Of a stretch of 64,000 bases of DNA, positions 19,356-27,946 are shown one piece after another. The first letter of the stretch is position 1; each line of letters starts with the position of its first letter. Origin of the DNA: Candidatus Cacconaster scatequi (GTDB lineage: Bacteria; Bacteroidota; Bacteroidia; Bacteroidales; UBA932); NCBI GenBank assembly GCA_018065305.1, contig JAGHTO010000021.1, forward strand, positions 1 to 64,000, in the 5' to 3' direction. The notes under the pieces are model-generated. The model saw nothing but the letters and a program-made list of their open reading frames with translations, did not search any database and had not been told where the DNA came from. The position numbers and the translations under genes were made by a program.

Positions 19356-20446
19356 ATTTCCGAGATAATTCCGTTCCTGACGGTGAAATTCCTGCAGGGA
19401 GCTCCCAGTTCATCCGCAACCTTGTCCAGCCTGACCTTGTTGCAGTCAGTTATGAATATCTGGCCGAATCCGATGGATGAAACTATGTCCAGCAACTTCC
19501 CCACCCTTGTCATATCGAGTTTGTCAAAAATGTCATCCAGAAGGATTATGGGTGTCTGATTGTAGATTTTCTTGATGAAAAGGAACTGGGCGAGTTTCAT
19601 CGCAAGCAGGAAACTCTTCTGCTGTCCTTGCGAACCGCAATCCCTTATCGGGTGGCCGTCAAGATTGAAAACAAGGTCATCCCTCTGTATGCCCGACACC
19701 GTGTACTTCAGCGCCCTCTCCTTTTCCGCATCGGCAAGGAGAAGTTCCGCCAGAGATGCGTTGTTCAAGTCAGACCTGTAAGTGATTGAAACCTCTTCCG
19801 TCTCGGGCGCAAGTTTCGAATAAAACTCCCGGACCATCGGCATCAGCGCTTCACAGAGGGATTTCCTGGCATTGTGCACATATTCCGCGTGTGGTTCCAT
19901 CCTTTCGGAAAAAATCTGAAGAAGTTCTCCGAGCCTGGAATCCGACTTGAGCAAAACGTTACGCTGCGACAGAAGCTGGTTGTATGCCTGGATATGCTGC
20001 AGATATCCCCTGTCGGTCTGGGAGAGGATGAAATTCATATATTTCCTTCTCTGCTCCCCTGACTCGTTGATCAGACTGCTGTCAGCCGGCGAAATCATCA
20101 CGATGGGCAGAAGTCCGATATGTTCGCTGAACCTCTGATATCTCTTGGATCCACGCTTGAAGAACTTCTCCCCTCCTTTTTTTATGCTTGCGGCAACTTT
20201 CTCCTCCGCGCCGTTATCCATCCGGTAAAATCCGCAGAGAATGGATTCGTCGCTTCCGAAACGGCACACATATCTGTCCGAAGCGGAAAAGAAACTCTTT
20301 GTCATCGAAAGATAGTAAACCGCATCAAGCACATTTGTCTTCCCCGCCCCGTTGTCTCCGGAAATGCAGTTGATTTTGGGAGAGAATTCAACGTCGGCCG
20401 AAGCGATGTTCTTGAAGTCCGAAAGGGAAATTCTGGTTAAAAACAT
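19352..20446 (-). CDS. recF: DNA replication and repair protein RecF
   Basis: 364 residues. SMC-like ATPase with Walker A GDNGAGKTN near residue 30, the RecF signature (CGSQGQQKSFLLAMKLA) and Walker B (PIILLDDIFDKLD). It binds gapped DNA and assists RecA loading with RecO and RecR. Promoter box TAAATTTG on the minus strand at 20471-20464 gives a short leader of about 14 nt. Confidence 0.95.
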   Translation of the reverse strand: MFLTRISLSDFKNIASADVEFSPKINCISGDNGAGKTNVLDAVYYLSMTKSFFSASDRYVCRFGSDESILCGFYRMDNGAEEKVAASIKKGGEKFFKRGSKRYQRFSEHIGLLPIVMISPADSSLINESGEQRRKYMNFILSQTDRGYLQHIQAYNQLLSQRNVLLKSDSRLGELLQIFSERMEPHAEYVHNARKSLCEALMPMVREFYSKLAPETEEVSITYRSDLNNASLAELLLADAEKERALKYTVSGIQRDDLVFNLDGHPIRDCGSQGQQKSFLLAMKLAQFLFIKKIYNQTPIILLDDIFDKLDMTRVGKLLDIVSSIGFGQIFITDCNKVRLDKVADELGAPCRNFTVRNGIISEI

Positions 20447-20463
20447 GTTTATAGTTTATAAGG

Positions 20464-20511
20464 CAAATTTACTAATTTGTTTGGGAAAACCATATTTTCT
20501 GACTATTTTTG
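20464..20511. promoter_or_regulatory. Divergent promoters recF / TPR gene
   Basis: Minus: TAAATTTG (20471 to 20464). Plus: TTTG at 20480-20483, a 20-nt spacer, then TATTTTTG at 20504-20511. The plus promoter is one of the best matches in the window. Confidence 0.65.
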
Positions 20512-20546
20512 CCGGATAGTATGGACAACAATAAATCTATTCAAAT

Positions 20547-21218
20547 ATGTCACAAAAGAATCAAAACAGTGCTCAGGAGGAACAGGTTGCTACAACCGTT
20601 TCGAGCGTAGAACAATTTTTCAAGAACAACTCAAAACTGGCGGAAGGTATCATCATCGCCGTGGTTGTCGTAGTCTGCGGCTTCCTTGCCTTGAACAAGT
20701 GGTATCTCGTTCCGGTGAAGGAAGAGGCCAAGGCACAGATGTTCAATGCGGAGCAGCAGTTCCGCGCCGGCAACTACGAGACAGCTCTCAATGGCGACGG
20801 CAACGTTCTGGGTTTCAAGGATGTGATTGCACAGTACGGCAGCAAGGCTGGAAAGAGTGTCTATCTTTATGCCGGCATTTCCGAGCTGCAGCTTGGCAAC
20901 AGTCAGGAAGCCATCGGATATCTCAAGAAATACTCCTCATCCGACAATATTATGGCGGCAAGGGCTCTCTGCTGCCTCGGTGACGCCTACTCAAACCTCG
21001 GTTCCGCCGACAAGGCTGTCTCCTATTATCAGAAAGCCGCCTCCAAGGATGACGGACAGTATGCTGCAGGTTATCTCCTCAAAGCCGGCATCGCATCCGA
21101 GGCCGCAGGAAATGCACAGGCTGCCCTTAAGTTCTACAAGCAGATTGAACTCAATTATCCTAACACTCTGGAAGGTTACGATATCCAGAAATATATTTCA
21201 CGTATAGAAAACAAATAA
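20547..21218 (+). CDS. Membrane-anchored tetratricopeptide repeat protein
   Basis: 223 residues. A short cytoplasmic N-terminus is followed by one membrane helix (about 30-50, GIIIAVVVVVCGFLALNKWYL), then TPR-like helical repeats: KSVYLYAGISELQLGNSQEAIGYLKKY, AARALCCLGDAYSNLGSADKAVSYYQKA and a third ending QAALKFYKQIE. The build matches YfgM/BamD-like periplasmic TPR proteins that work as chaperone or assembly adapters. It starts a cluster with yebC 6 nt downstream. Confidence 0.8.
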   Translation: MSQKNQNSAQEEQVATTVSSVEQFFKNNSKLAEGIIIAVVVVVCGFLALNKWYLVPVKEEAKAQMFNAEQQFRAGNYETALNGDGNVLGFKDVIAQYGSKAGKSVYLYAGISELQLGNSQEAIGYLKKYSSSDNIMAARALCCLGDAYSNLGSADKAVSYYQKAASKDDGQYAAGYLLKAGIASEAAGNAQAALKFYKQIELNYPNTLEGYDIQKYISRIENK

Positions 21219-21224
21219 TCCGAT

Positions 21225-21968
21225 ATGGGAAGAGCATTTGAATTCCGCAAGGAGAGAAAGTTCAAACGTTGGGGTCACATGGCCCGTACTTTTACCAAGA
21301 TAGGTAAGGAAATAACGATAGCAGTAAAACAGGGCGGTCCGGACGTTACCGGGAATCCGCGTCTGCGTGCGCTCCTTCAGACTGCCCGCAGCGAGAATAT
21401 GCCCAAGGAAAACATCGAGCGTGCGATAAAGAAGGCGACCGACAAGGATCAGGCCGACTACAAGGAACTGGTATATGAGGGTTACGGCCCCCACGGCGTC
21501 GCAATTCTGGTTGAAACGGCAACCGACAACACCAACCGCACGGTAGCCAATATCCGCAGCTATTTCACCAAATTCGGGGGCAGCCTCGGAACAAGCGGCA
21601 GCGTCTCCTTCATGTTTGACCACAAGTGCACCTTCAAGGTAAAGAACAATCCTTCCATCGACATTGAGGAGCTCGAGCTCGAGCTCATCGATTACGGTGC
21701 GGACGAAGTGTTTGCCGATGTTCTGGAGGACAAGGACGGCAATGAGACTGAAGTAATCAATATCTATGGTGATTTCACCGCCTTCAACTCAATCCAGAAG
21801 TTCATCGAGGACAAAGGATTCGAACTTGTATCGGCCGGTTTCGACAGATTCCCCAACGGAGAGATGAAACACCTTGAAGCCGCCGACCGCGAGGATCTTG
21901 ACAAACTTCTCGAGAAACTCGAGGATGATGATGACGTACAGAATGTATATCACAACCTTGACGATTAA
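21225..21968 (+). CDS. yebC: YebC/PmpR/TACO1-family protein
   Basis: 247 residues, with the family N-terminus (MGRAFEFRKERKFKRWGHMARTFTKIGKEI) and NIERAIKKAT, YEGYGPHGVAILVETATDNTNRT. Proteins of this family bind the ribosome or DNA; recent work links them to translation of proline-rich stretches, while older work called them transcription factors. An acidic C-terminal tail ends the protein. 27 nt separate it from mce. Confidence 0.93.
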   Translation: MGRAFEFRKERKFKRWGHMARTFTKIGKEITIAVKQGGPDVTGNPRLRALLQTARSENMPKENIERAIKKATDKDQADYKELVYEGYGPHGVAILVETATDNTNRTVANIRSYFTKFGGSLGTSGSVSFMFDHKCTFKVKNNPSIDIEELELELIDYGADEVFADVLEDKDGNETEVINIYGDFTAFNSIQKFIEDKGFELVSAGFDRFPNGEMKHLEAADREDLDKLLEKLEDDDDVQNVYHNLDD

Positions 21969-21995
21969 TTATTATATCATAAACACATTCATATC

Positions 21996-22403
21996 ATGAA
22001 TCTTACTCACATCGAGCACCTCGGGATTGCCGTGAAATCTCTTGAGACCGCAATCCCCTATTACGAACAAGTCCTCGGACTCAAATGTTACAACATCGAA
22101 GAAGTCGCTGACCAGAAAGTGAAGACCGCATTCTTCAAGATTGGTCAGACCAAGATAGAATTGTTGGAGCCTACCTGCCCTGAAAGCACCATCGCCGGTT
22201 TTATAGAGAAACGCGGTGAAGGCATCCATCACATCGCATTTGCCACCGATGACGTTGCCGCTTGCCTGGCAGAAGCCGAAAGCAAGGAGATACGTACAAT
22301 CGACAAGGCTCCCAGAAACGGTGCCGAAGGCCTCAAGATAGCTTTCCTTCATCCCAAGTCAACGATGGGTGTTCTTACCGAACTTTGCATGAAAGGTGAA
22401 TAA
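21996..22403 (+). CDS. mce: Methylmalonyl-CoA epimerase
   Basis: 135 residues, a glyoxalase-fold (VOC) enzyme. Metal-site residues are in the expected places: H near residue 5-8 (HIEHLGIAV), E in KIELLEP, H in HHIAFATDD and E in VLTELC. It interconverts (R)- and (S)-methylmalonyl-CoA between the mutase and the decarboxylase in succinate-to-propionate metabolism. It lies directly before the decarboxylase genes. Confidence 0.95.
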   Translation: MNLTHIEHLGIAVKSLETAIPYYEQVLGLKCYNIEEVADQKVKTAFFKIGQTKIELLEPTCPESTIAGFIEKRGEGIHHIAFATDDVAACLAEAESKEIRTIDKAPRNGAEGLKIAFLHPKSTMGVLTELCMKGE

Positions 22404-22421
22404 TTTAATACGTATCATATA

Positions 22422-23984
22422 ATGAGCACACAACTCGAAAAGGTAAAAGAGCTTATTGAACTTAGGGAAAAAGCTCGTATGGGCGGCGGCGAAAAAGGTA
22501 TTGAAAGCCAGCACGCCAAAGGAAAATTCACAGCCCGCGAACGAATCAACATGCTTCTTGATGAAGGCAGTTTCGAAGAGTTCGACATGTTTGTGACACA
22601 TCGTTGCACAAACTTCGGAATGGAAAAGAAGACATATCTCGGCGACGGTGTCGTTACCGGTTACGGTACAATCGCAGGCCGTCTCGTATATGTTTTTGCC
22701 CAGGATTTCACCGTTATCGGAGGCTCTCTTTCCGAAACTCTCGCAATGAAAATCTGCAAGGTGATGGATATGGCCATGAAGAACGGCGCACCCGTCATCG
22801 GTCTCAACGATTCAGGCGGAGCCCGTATTCAGGAAGGTGTCAACGCTCTTGCAGGATATTCCGAGATTTTTGAGCGCAATATCCTCGCTTCAGGTGTCGT
22901 TCCCCAGATTTCCGCAATCCTCGGCCCCTGCGCCGGCGGTGCGGTTTACTCCCCTGCCCTCACCGACTTCAACATAATGGTTGAAGGCACAAGTTATATG
23001 TTCCTCACCGGTCCCGCTGTAGTAAAGCAGGTTCTCGGAGAGAACGTGACTCAGGAGCAGCTCGGCGGTGCATCCGTCCACGCTTCAAAGAGTGGTGTCG
23101 CACACTTCGCCACACAGAACGAAGAGGATGCGATTGCAGTAATCCGTGATCTTATGGGTTATCTTCCCCAGAACAATATGGAAGAACCGCCCTACGTTCC
23201 CACAAATGACCCTATCGAGCGCAAGGAAGACTTCCTCAATGAAATCATCCCTGACAGCCCCAACGAGCCCTACGATATGTATCAGGTCATCAATGCCATC
23301 GTGGATGACGGCAAGTTCCTCGAAGTACACAAGGAATATGCAAAGAACCTCATCGTCGGTTTTGCCCGCTTCGGCGGCACTGCGGTAGGTATCGTAGCCA
23401 ACCAGCCCAAACACCTGGCCGGTGTCCTTGACATCAACTCAAGCCGCAAGGGTGCCCGTTTCGTCCGTTTCTGCGACGCTTTCAACATTCCCGTTGTGAC
23501 GCTTGTCGACGTCCCCGGATTTCTTCCCGGAACCCAGCAGGAATATGGTGGAATCATCGTTCACGGTGCAAAACTGCTTTATGCATACGGCGAAGCCACT
23601 ATTCCCAAGGTTACCGTCACCCTCCGCAAGTCTTACGGTGGAAGCCATATCGTAATGAGCTGCAAGCAGCTCCGTGGTGACATCAACTATGCATGGCCTA
23701 CTGCAAACATCGCAGTTATGGGTTCAGACGGCGCCGTTGCAGTGCTTTATGCAAAGGAACTCAAGGCTGAAGAGGATCCTGCAAAGCAGGCAGAACTCAA
23801 GGCTGCGAAGAAGAAGGAATACGACGATCTGTTCTGCAATCCCTACAATGCCGCCAAATACGGTTACATTGACGACGTGATTGAGCCCAGAAACACCCGT
23901 TTCCGCATCATCCGCGCTCTTGAGCAGCTTTCAACCAAGAAGCTGAGCAATCCCGCCAAGAAACACGACAACCTTCCTCTCTAA
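22422..23984 (+). CDS. mmdA: Methylmalonyl-CoA decarboxylase / acyl-CoA carboxylase carboxyltransferase subunit
   Basis: 520 residues with two crotonase-like halves of the carboxyltransferase family: [18 protein letters not shown] in the first half and [27 protein letters not shown] in the second. It moves the carboxyl group from methylmalonyl-CoA (or another acyl-CoA) to biotin on the carrier protein. The neighbours (epimerase, LTD-OadG, biotin carrier, membrane beta subunit) identify it as the alpha subunit of a sodium-pumping decarboxylase. Confidence 0.93.
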   Translation: MSTQLEKVKELIELREKARMGGGEKGIESQHAKGKFTARERINMLLDEGSFEEFDMFVTHRCTNFGMEKKTYLGDGVVTGYGTIAGRLVYVFAQDFTVIGGSLSETLAMKICKVMDMAMKNGAPVIGLNDSGGARIQEGVNALAGYSEIFERNILASGVVPQISAILGPCAGGAVYSPALTDFNIMVEGTSYMFLTGPAVVKQVLGENVTQEQLGGASVHASKSGVAHFATQNEEDAIAVIRDLMGYLPQNNMEEPPYVPTNDPIERKEDFLNEIIPDSPNEPYDMYQVINAIVDDGKFLEVHKEYAKNLIVGFARFGGTAVGIVANQPKHLAGVLDINSSRKGARFVRFCDAFNIPVVTLVDVPGFLPGTQQEYGGIIVHGAKLLYAYGEATIPKVTVTLRKSYGGSHIVMSCKQLRGDINYAWPTANIAVMGSDGAVAVLYAKELKAEEDPAKQAELKAAKKKEYDDLFCNPYNAAKYGYIDDVIEPRNTRFRIIRALEQLSTKKLSNPAKKHDNLPL

Positions 23985-24003
23985 TTCAAACCGAAACGAC
24001 TAA

Positions 24004-24930
24004 ATGAAAAATCTCAAATCATTCTTGACAGTTGTCGGTTTGACCATTGCCCTGGGTGCATCGGCCCAGAGTCAGGAATCTATGCGAATCAATGAATATC
24101 TGATAATCAATACCAATGATTTTCAGGATGATTTCGGACAGCAGAGTTCCTGGTTCGAGCTTTTCAACTCATCCTACGGCACAGTTGACTTGTCAGGATG
24201 CTTCATCACTGACGATCCCGACAATCTGAAGAAATATCGTATTCCGAGCGGAGACATCGCCACGAAAATAAAACCTCGCCAGCATGTCCTTTTCTGGGCT
24301 GACAACCAGCCTTTCCGCGGTACTTTCCACGTAAATTTCGACCTTGAGAATGCTAAGGAAATCATCCTTCTCAAAGGTGACGGCAAGACCATCATAGACC
24401 GGATTCCTGTCCGCCACGACCTTCCGGCCAACGTATCATTCGGACGTACCGCCGATGGCGAAGGTTCCATTGACGGCAGTTTCAAAGGATGGGATATACT
24501 CAAGTCCACCTCCCCCAGCACCAACAACCTCCTTGTCAACAAAGCGGGCAAGGCTGAAGCGATGCAGGAGATGGATCCTTACGGATGGATTATGGCTGTG
24601 ACTTCAATGTCTGTCGTATTCCTGGCCCTGATTATCCTCTATCTTATCTTCAAGAACATAGGCAAGGCCAACGTAAAAGCCGCAAACAAGAAATCCTCGG
24701 CAACCAAGGCTTCATCAGACTCTTCTGCCGGACAGCAGTGCTACAGTGAAGTCCCCGCTGAGACATACGCGGCGATTGCCACTGCCCTTCACCTGTTCAT
24801 AGAGGACAATGAGGCTCACGACGAGGAGAGTGATGTGGTGACACAACGTCATACGGACCGCACCTATTCACCCTGGAGTTCCAAGATTTATACATTGCGC
24901 CAGACTCCTCAGGTCAACAAGAGAAATTAA
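24004..24930 (+). CDS. Lamin-tail domain fused to OadG-like decarboxylase subunit
   Basis: 308 residues. A signal peptide (about 1-22, ending SAQ) leads to a lamin-tail domain (about 25-175; FELFNSSYGTVDLSGCFITDDP). One membrane helix follows (about 197-220, GWIMAVTSMSVVFLALIILYLIF), then a cytoplasmic tail. The helix and tail match the gamma/delta (OadG/MmdD) subunit that assembles sodium-pump decarboxylases. The lamin-tail part would sit in the periplasm. Position between alpha and biotin subunits supports the role. The function of the extra domain is unknown. Confidence 0.85.
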   Translation: MKNLKSFLTVVGLTIALGASAQSQESMRINEYLIINTNDFQDDFGQQSSWFELFNSSYGTVDLSGCFITDDPDNLKKYRIPSGDIATKIKPRQHVLFWADNQPFRGTFHVNFDLENAKEIILLKGDGKTIIDRIPVRHDLPANVSFGRTADGEGSIDGSFKGWDILKSTSPSTNNLLVNKAGKAEAMQEMDPYGWIMAVTSMSVVFLALIILYLIFKNIGKANVKAANKKSSATKASSDSSAGQQCYSEVPAETYAAIATALHLFIEDNEAHDEESDVVTQRHTDRTYSPWSSKIYTLRQTPQVNKRN

Positions 24931-24954
24931 CCAGTAACCCTTAAGAATCTGAAA

Positions 24955-25401
24955 ATGAAAGAATATAAAATCAAAATCAACGGCAACGACTATAACGTTG
25001 CAATTGACGAGGTCGTGGAGAACTCTGCAAAGGTTGAAGTAAACGGCACTCCTTTCCACGTGGAATTCGAAAGACCGATAGCAAAACCCAAGGCTGTCAG
25101 CGCAGTCAGACGTCCTGCTCCTGCCGCAGCCGCTCCCGTATCCGCAGCTCCCGCTGCAAAACCCGCAGCATCTGCCGGTGCCGCCGGTGGAGAAGTTCTC
25201 AACTCACCTCTTCCGGGCGTTATCCTCAGCATCAATGTCAAGGAAGGTGATGCCGTAAAGAAGGGTGACACAGTCATCGTTCTCGAGGCTATGAAGATGG
25301 AAAACGCCATCGACGCTCCTTGCGACGGAACAATCAAGTCAGTAAATGTTCAGAAAGGCGACTCCGTGCTTGAAGGAGCACCTCTGTTAGTTATCGGATA
25401 G
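24955..25401 (+). CDS. mmdC: Biotin carrier subunit of sodium-pump decarboxylase
   Basis: 148 residues: an N-terminal domain (1-45), an Ala/Pro-rich flexible linker (about 50-78), then a biotinyl domain with the biotinylation motif EAMKMEN (lysine 114). The swinging biotin carries CO2 from the alpha subunit to the membrane beta subunit. It ends 1 nt before the beta-subunit gene. Confidence 0.95.
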   Translation: MKEYKIKINGNDYNVAIDEVVENSAKVEVNGTPFHVEFERPIAKPKAVSAVRRPAPAAAAPVSAAPAAKPAASAGAAGGEVLNSPLPGVILSINVKEGDAVKKGDTVIVLEAMKMENAIDAPCDGTIKSVNVQKGDSVLEGAPLLVIG

Positions 25402-25402
25402 T

Positions 25403-26545
25403 ATGGAGAACATCATAACCAATCTCAAACAGTTCTGGGGTTATACAGGTTTTGCAAACTTTGAATTGAACTACCTGATAATGATAGTTATCGGGTGTGT
25501 GTTCATCTATCTTGCAATAAAGAAGGACTGGGAACCGATGCTGCTCGTCCCCATCGGATTCGGTATCCTTATCGGTAACATTCCCCTTTTTGCCGGCTTG
25601 AACGTCGGTGTATATGAAGAGGGCTCCGTGCTCAACATCCTTTATCAGGGTGTAAAGCAGGGCTTCTACCCTCCTTTGATTTTTCTTGGAATCGGTGCGA
25701 TGACAGACTTCTCCGCGCTTATTGCCAACCCCAAGCTGTTCCTTATCGGAGCCGCCGCACAGTTCGGTATCTTTGGCGCATACGCTGTCTCTCTTGCACT
25801 CGGATTCGATCCTGCCCAGGCAGGTGCAATCGGTATCATCGGAGGTGCGGATGGTCCTACAGCCATCTTCCTCTCCTCAAGGCTTGCACCTAACCTTATG
25901 GGAGCCATCGCCGTGTCCGCATACTCATATATGGCTCTCGTACCCGTGATTCAGCCTCCTATAATGAGACTTCTCACCACGAAGAAAGAGCGCCTTATCC
26001 GGATGAAACCGCCCAGAGCCGTCTCTCCGACCGAGAAGAGACTCTTCCCTGTCATCGGTTTCCTTCTCACAGCGTTCATCGTTCCTTCCGGCATTCCGTT
26101 GCTGGGTATGCTCTTCTTCGGTAACCTCCTCAAGGAAAGTGGCGTGACACGTCGTCTGGCCAACACTGCAAGCGGTCCGCTCATCGACATCGTCACAATC
26201 CTCATTGGTGTCACCGTAGGTGCGTCAACCCAGGCAAGTGAATTCCTCCGCGTTGAATCCGTAAAGATTTTCATCATCGGTGCATTCTCATTCTTCCTCG
26301 CGACATTCGCAGGTGTGTTCTTTGTGAAGATTCTCAATCTCTTCCTCAAGGAAGGCAACAAGATCAACCCGCTTATCGGTAATGCAGGTGTATCGGCTGT
26401 GCCGGATGCCGCCCGCGTTTCCAACAACGTAGGATTGGAATACGACCCGAAGAACTATCTTCTGATGCATGCAATGGGTCCCAACGTAGCCGGTGTCATC
26501 GGCTCCGCCGTTGCAGCAGGTATGCTTCTCGGATTCCTCGGATAG
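25403..26545 (+). CDS. mmdB: Sodium-translocating decarboxylase beta subunit
   Basis: 380 residues with about nine to eleven membrane helices. It carries the signature GGADGPTAIFLSS, whose aspartate is essential in OadB, and GNAGVSAVPDAARVSN near the end. It decarboxylates carboxybiotin and exports Na+. Last gene of the mce-mmdA-LTD/OadG-mmdC-mmdB cluster, followed by a strong terminator. Confidence 0.96.
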   Translation: MENIITNLKQFWGYTGFANFELNYLIMIVIGCVFIYLAIKKDWEPMLLVPIGFGILIGNIPLFAGLNVGVYEEGSVLNILYQGVKQGFYPPLIFLGIGAMTDFSALIANPKLFLIGAAAQFGIFGAYAVSLALGFDPAQAGAIGIIGGADGPTAIFLSSRLAPNLMGAIAVSAYSYMALVPVIQPPIMRLLTTKKERLIRMKPPRAVSPTEKRLFPVIGFLLTAFIVPSGIPLLGMLFFGNLLKESGVTRRLANTASGPLIDIVTILIGVTVGASTQASEFLRVESVKIFIIGAFSFFLATFAGVFFVKILNLFLKEGNKINPLIGNAGVSAVPDAARVSNNVGLEYDPKNYLLMHAMGPNVAGVIGSAVAAGMLLGFLG

Positions 26546-26565
26546 AATACACAAGCAACTGTATC

Positions 26566-26599
26566 AAAAGCCGGTCAATGATTTTGGCCGGCTTTTTTT
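26566..26599 (+). terminator. Terminator of the decarboxylase operon
   Basis: AAAAGCCGG...CCGGCTTTTTTT hairpin, ending in a run of seven T. The following 160 nt up to the next promoter hold a 17-bp palindrome (CGATGAAAATTTCATCG, 26641-26657) and nothing else recognised. Confidence 0.9.
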
Positions 26600-26760
26600 A
26601 CATCTGACGGGATCGAAAATGGCGGTTTTTCAGCCGCGGACGATGAAAATTTCATCGAAGGGATGGCAAAACGCCCTATTCAATCCCCCGAACAACAATA
26701 TACAAAGTTGCGCAGTCAATATATCTGGCGAAACTTAATCAGATGTTGCATTGAAATGAG

Positions 26761-26768
26761 TAACTTTG
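26761..26768 (+). promoter_or_regulatory. Promoter -7 box of the lactonase pseudogene
   Basis: TAACTTTG, a full TAnnTTTG match, 23 nt before the ATG at 26792. The promoter looks intact although the gene is broken. Confidence 0.5.
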
Positions 26769-26791
26769 GGATAAAATTGATTTCAGTGGCA

Positions 26792-27946
26792 ATGAAAAGA
26801 TTATTCGGGACATTCATGGCCGTTTCGCTGTTATGCACATTTGCGACGGGATGTGCAAGGCCTGCAGACTCAGTATTTAAGATGCTTGTCGGTACTTATA
26901 CTGAAGGAAACGACAGCAAGGGAGTCTATCTTTATGACTTCGATACGGAGAATCTTGAATGGAAACTGCTCGATACGGCAGCGGCCGGCAATCCGTCATT
27001 CATCATACCCTCCCCTGACCGGCATTTTGCCTATGCCGTAAGCGAGTATTCTGACGGAAGACAGGGTGTGTATTCGTTTGCACTGAATGAGGACAGGATA
27101 GATGTGCTTAACTTCCGGGGCGGCACCGGAGCGGATCCCTGCAACATAGTCGCGGTTGGAGAAAGTGTCATAACTTCCGACTATTCCGGCGGCGTTGTAT
27201 CCGTTTTCTCATTGACTGGCGACGGTGGCATCGATACCTTGGCCTGTCAGTTCGTTCCCGGCCAGATGCTTGCTTCACATATTCACTGCAGCGTTGTCTC
27301 TCCGGATTCGTCATATCTTTTCATCACAGACCTCGGAGCGGACAACATTTATCGCGTGACGCTGCCCCCAGAGGGACGTGGAGCGCCTTACGACTTCTGC
27401 ATTGCATATTCTTTCGACAGGGAAATGCATCCCGGGCCGCGTCATCTGACTTTCTCCCAAGACGGCCGATTCGCTTACCTTATCAGCGAACCCGGTGATT
27501 ATGTGACTGCATTTTAATATTCCAATGGCAATCTGAAGCACCTGAGCACCGAAATAGCCTATGAAGGTAACGGACGTGGAAGCGCGGACATACACGTCAG
27601 TCCCGACAACCGGTATGTTTATACAAGCCACAGACTTAAGGAGGACGGCATAGCCATTTTTCAGCGCAACGCAAGCAGCGGACTTCTTACTCGCTCGGGA
27701 TACATCCAAACAGGCCGTCATCCACGCAATTTCGCCATTACTCCTGATGGGCGCTTGCTTCTTTGCGCCTGTCGCGACGACAACCGCATTGAGGTTTATT
27801 CGATTGATTGTAAAACGGGTGCCTTGACCTATACCGGCAAGTCAATTGAAATTCCGGCTCCTGTCTGCATTCAGTTTTACCAGCCGGTGAGATACCGGCC
27901 ATTGTTTTTTAATGTCTTCTGCCGTATTTCCGGCGGCGGCGTTTGA
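26792..27946 (+). pseudogene. Lactonase-family (6-phosphogluconolactonase-like) lipoprotein, interrupted by a stop codon
   Basis: The frame from the ATG at 26792 starts with a lipoprotein signal (lipobox FATGC) and continues as a seven-bladed lactonase propeller (MLVGTYTEGNDSKGVYLYDFD). An in-frame TAA at 27515-27517 breaks it (VTAF-stop-YSNGNLKHLS). The same frame then continues with good family similarity (HVSPDNRYVYTSHR, GRHPRNFAITPDGRLLLCA) to PVCIQF. There the expected stop appears to be TAC (27878-27880), so the frame runs on through the terminator to a TGA at 27944, overlapping the convergent potD end. A sequencing error could explain the first stop. Confidence 0.8.
27883..27910. terminator. 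Terminator between lactonase and potD
   Basis: GCCGGT-GAGAT-ACCGGC followed on the plus strand by CATTGTTTTTT. It lies between two convergent genes. Confidence 0.75.

Noticed and set aside
26641..26657. 17-bp palindrome CGATGAAAATTTCATCG
   Set aside because: Single copy, no nearby regulator, and more than 100 bp upstream of the promoter of a broken gene; noted but not called an operator.
26663..26792. Longer N-terminus for the lactonase frame
   Set aside because: The -7 box TAACTTTG lies inside it and the lipoprotein signal starts at 26792.
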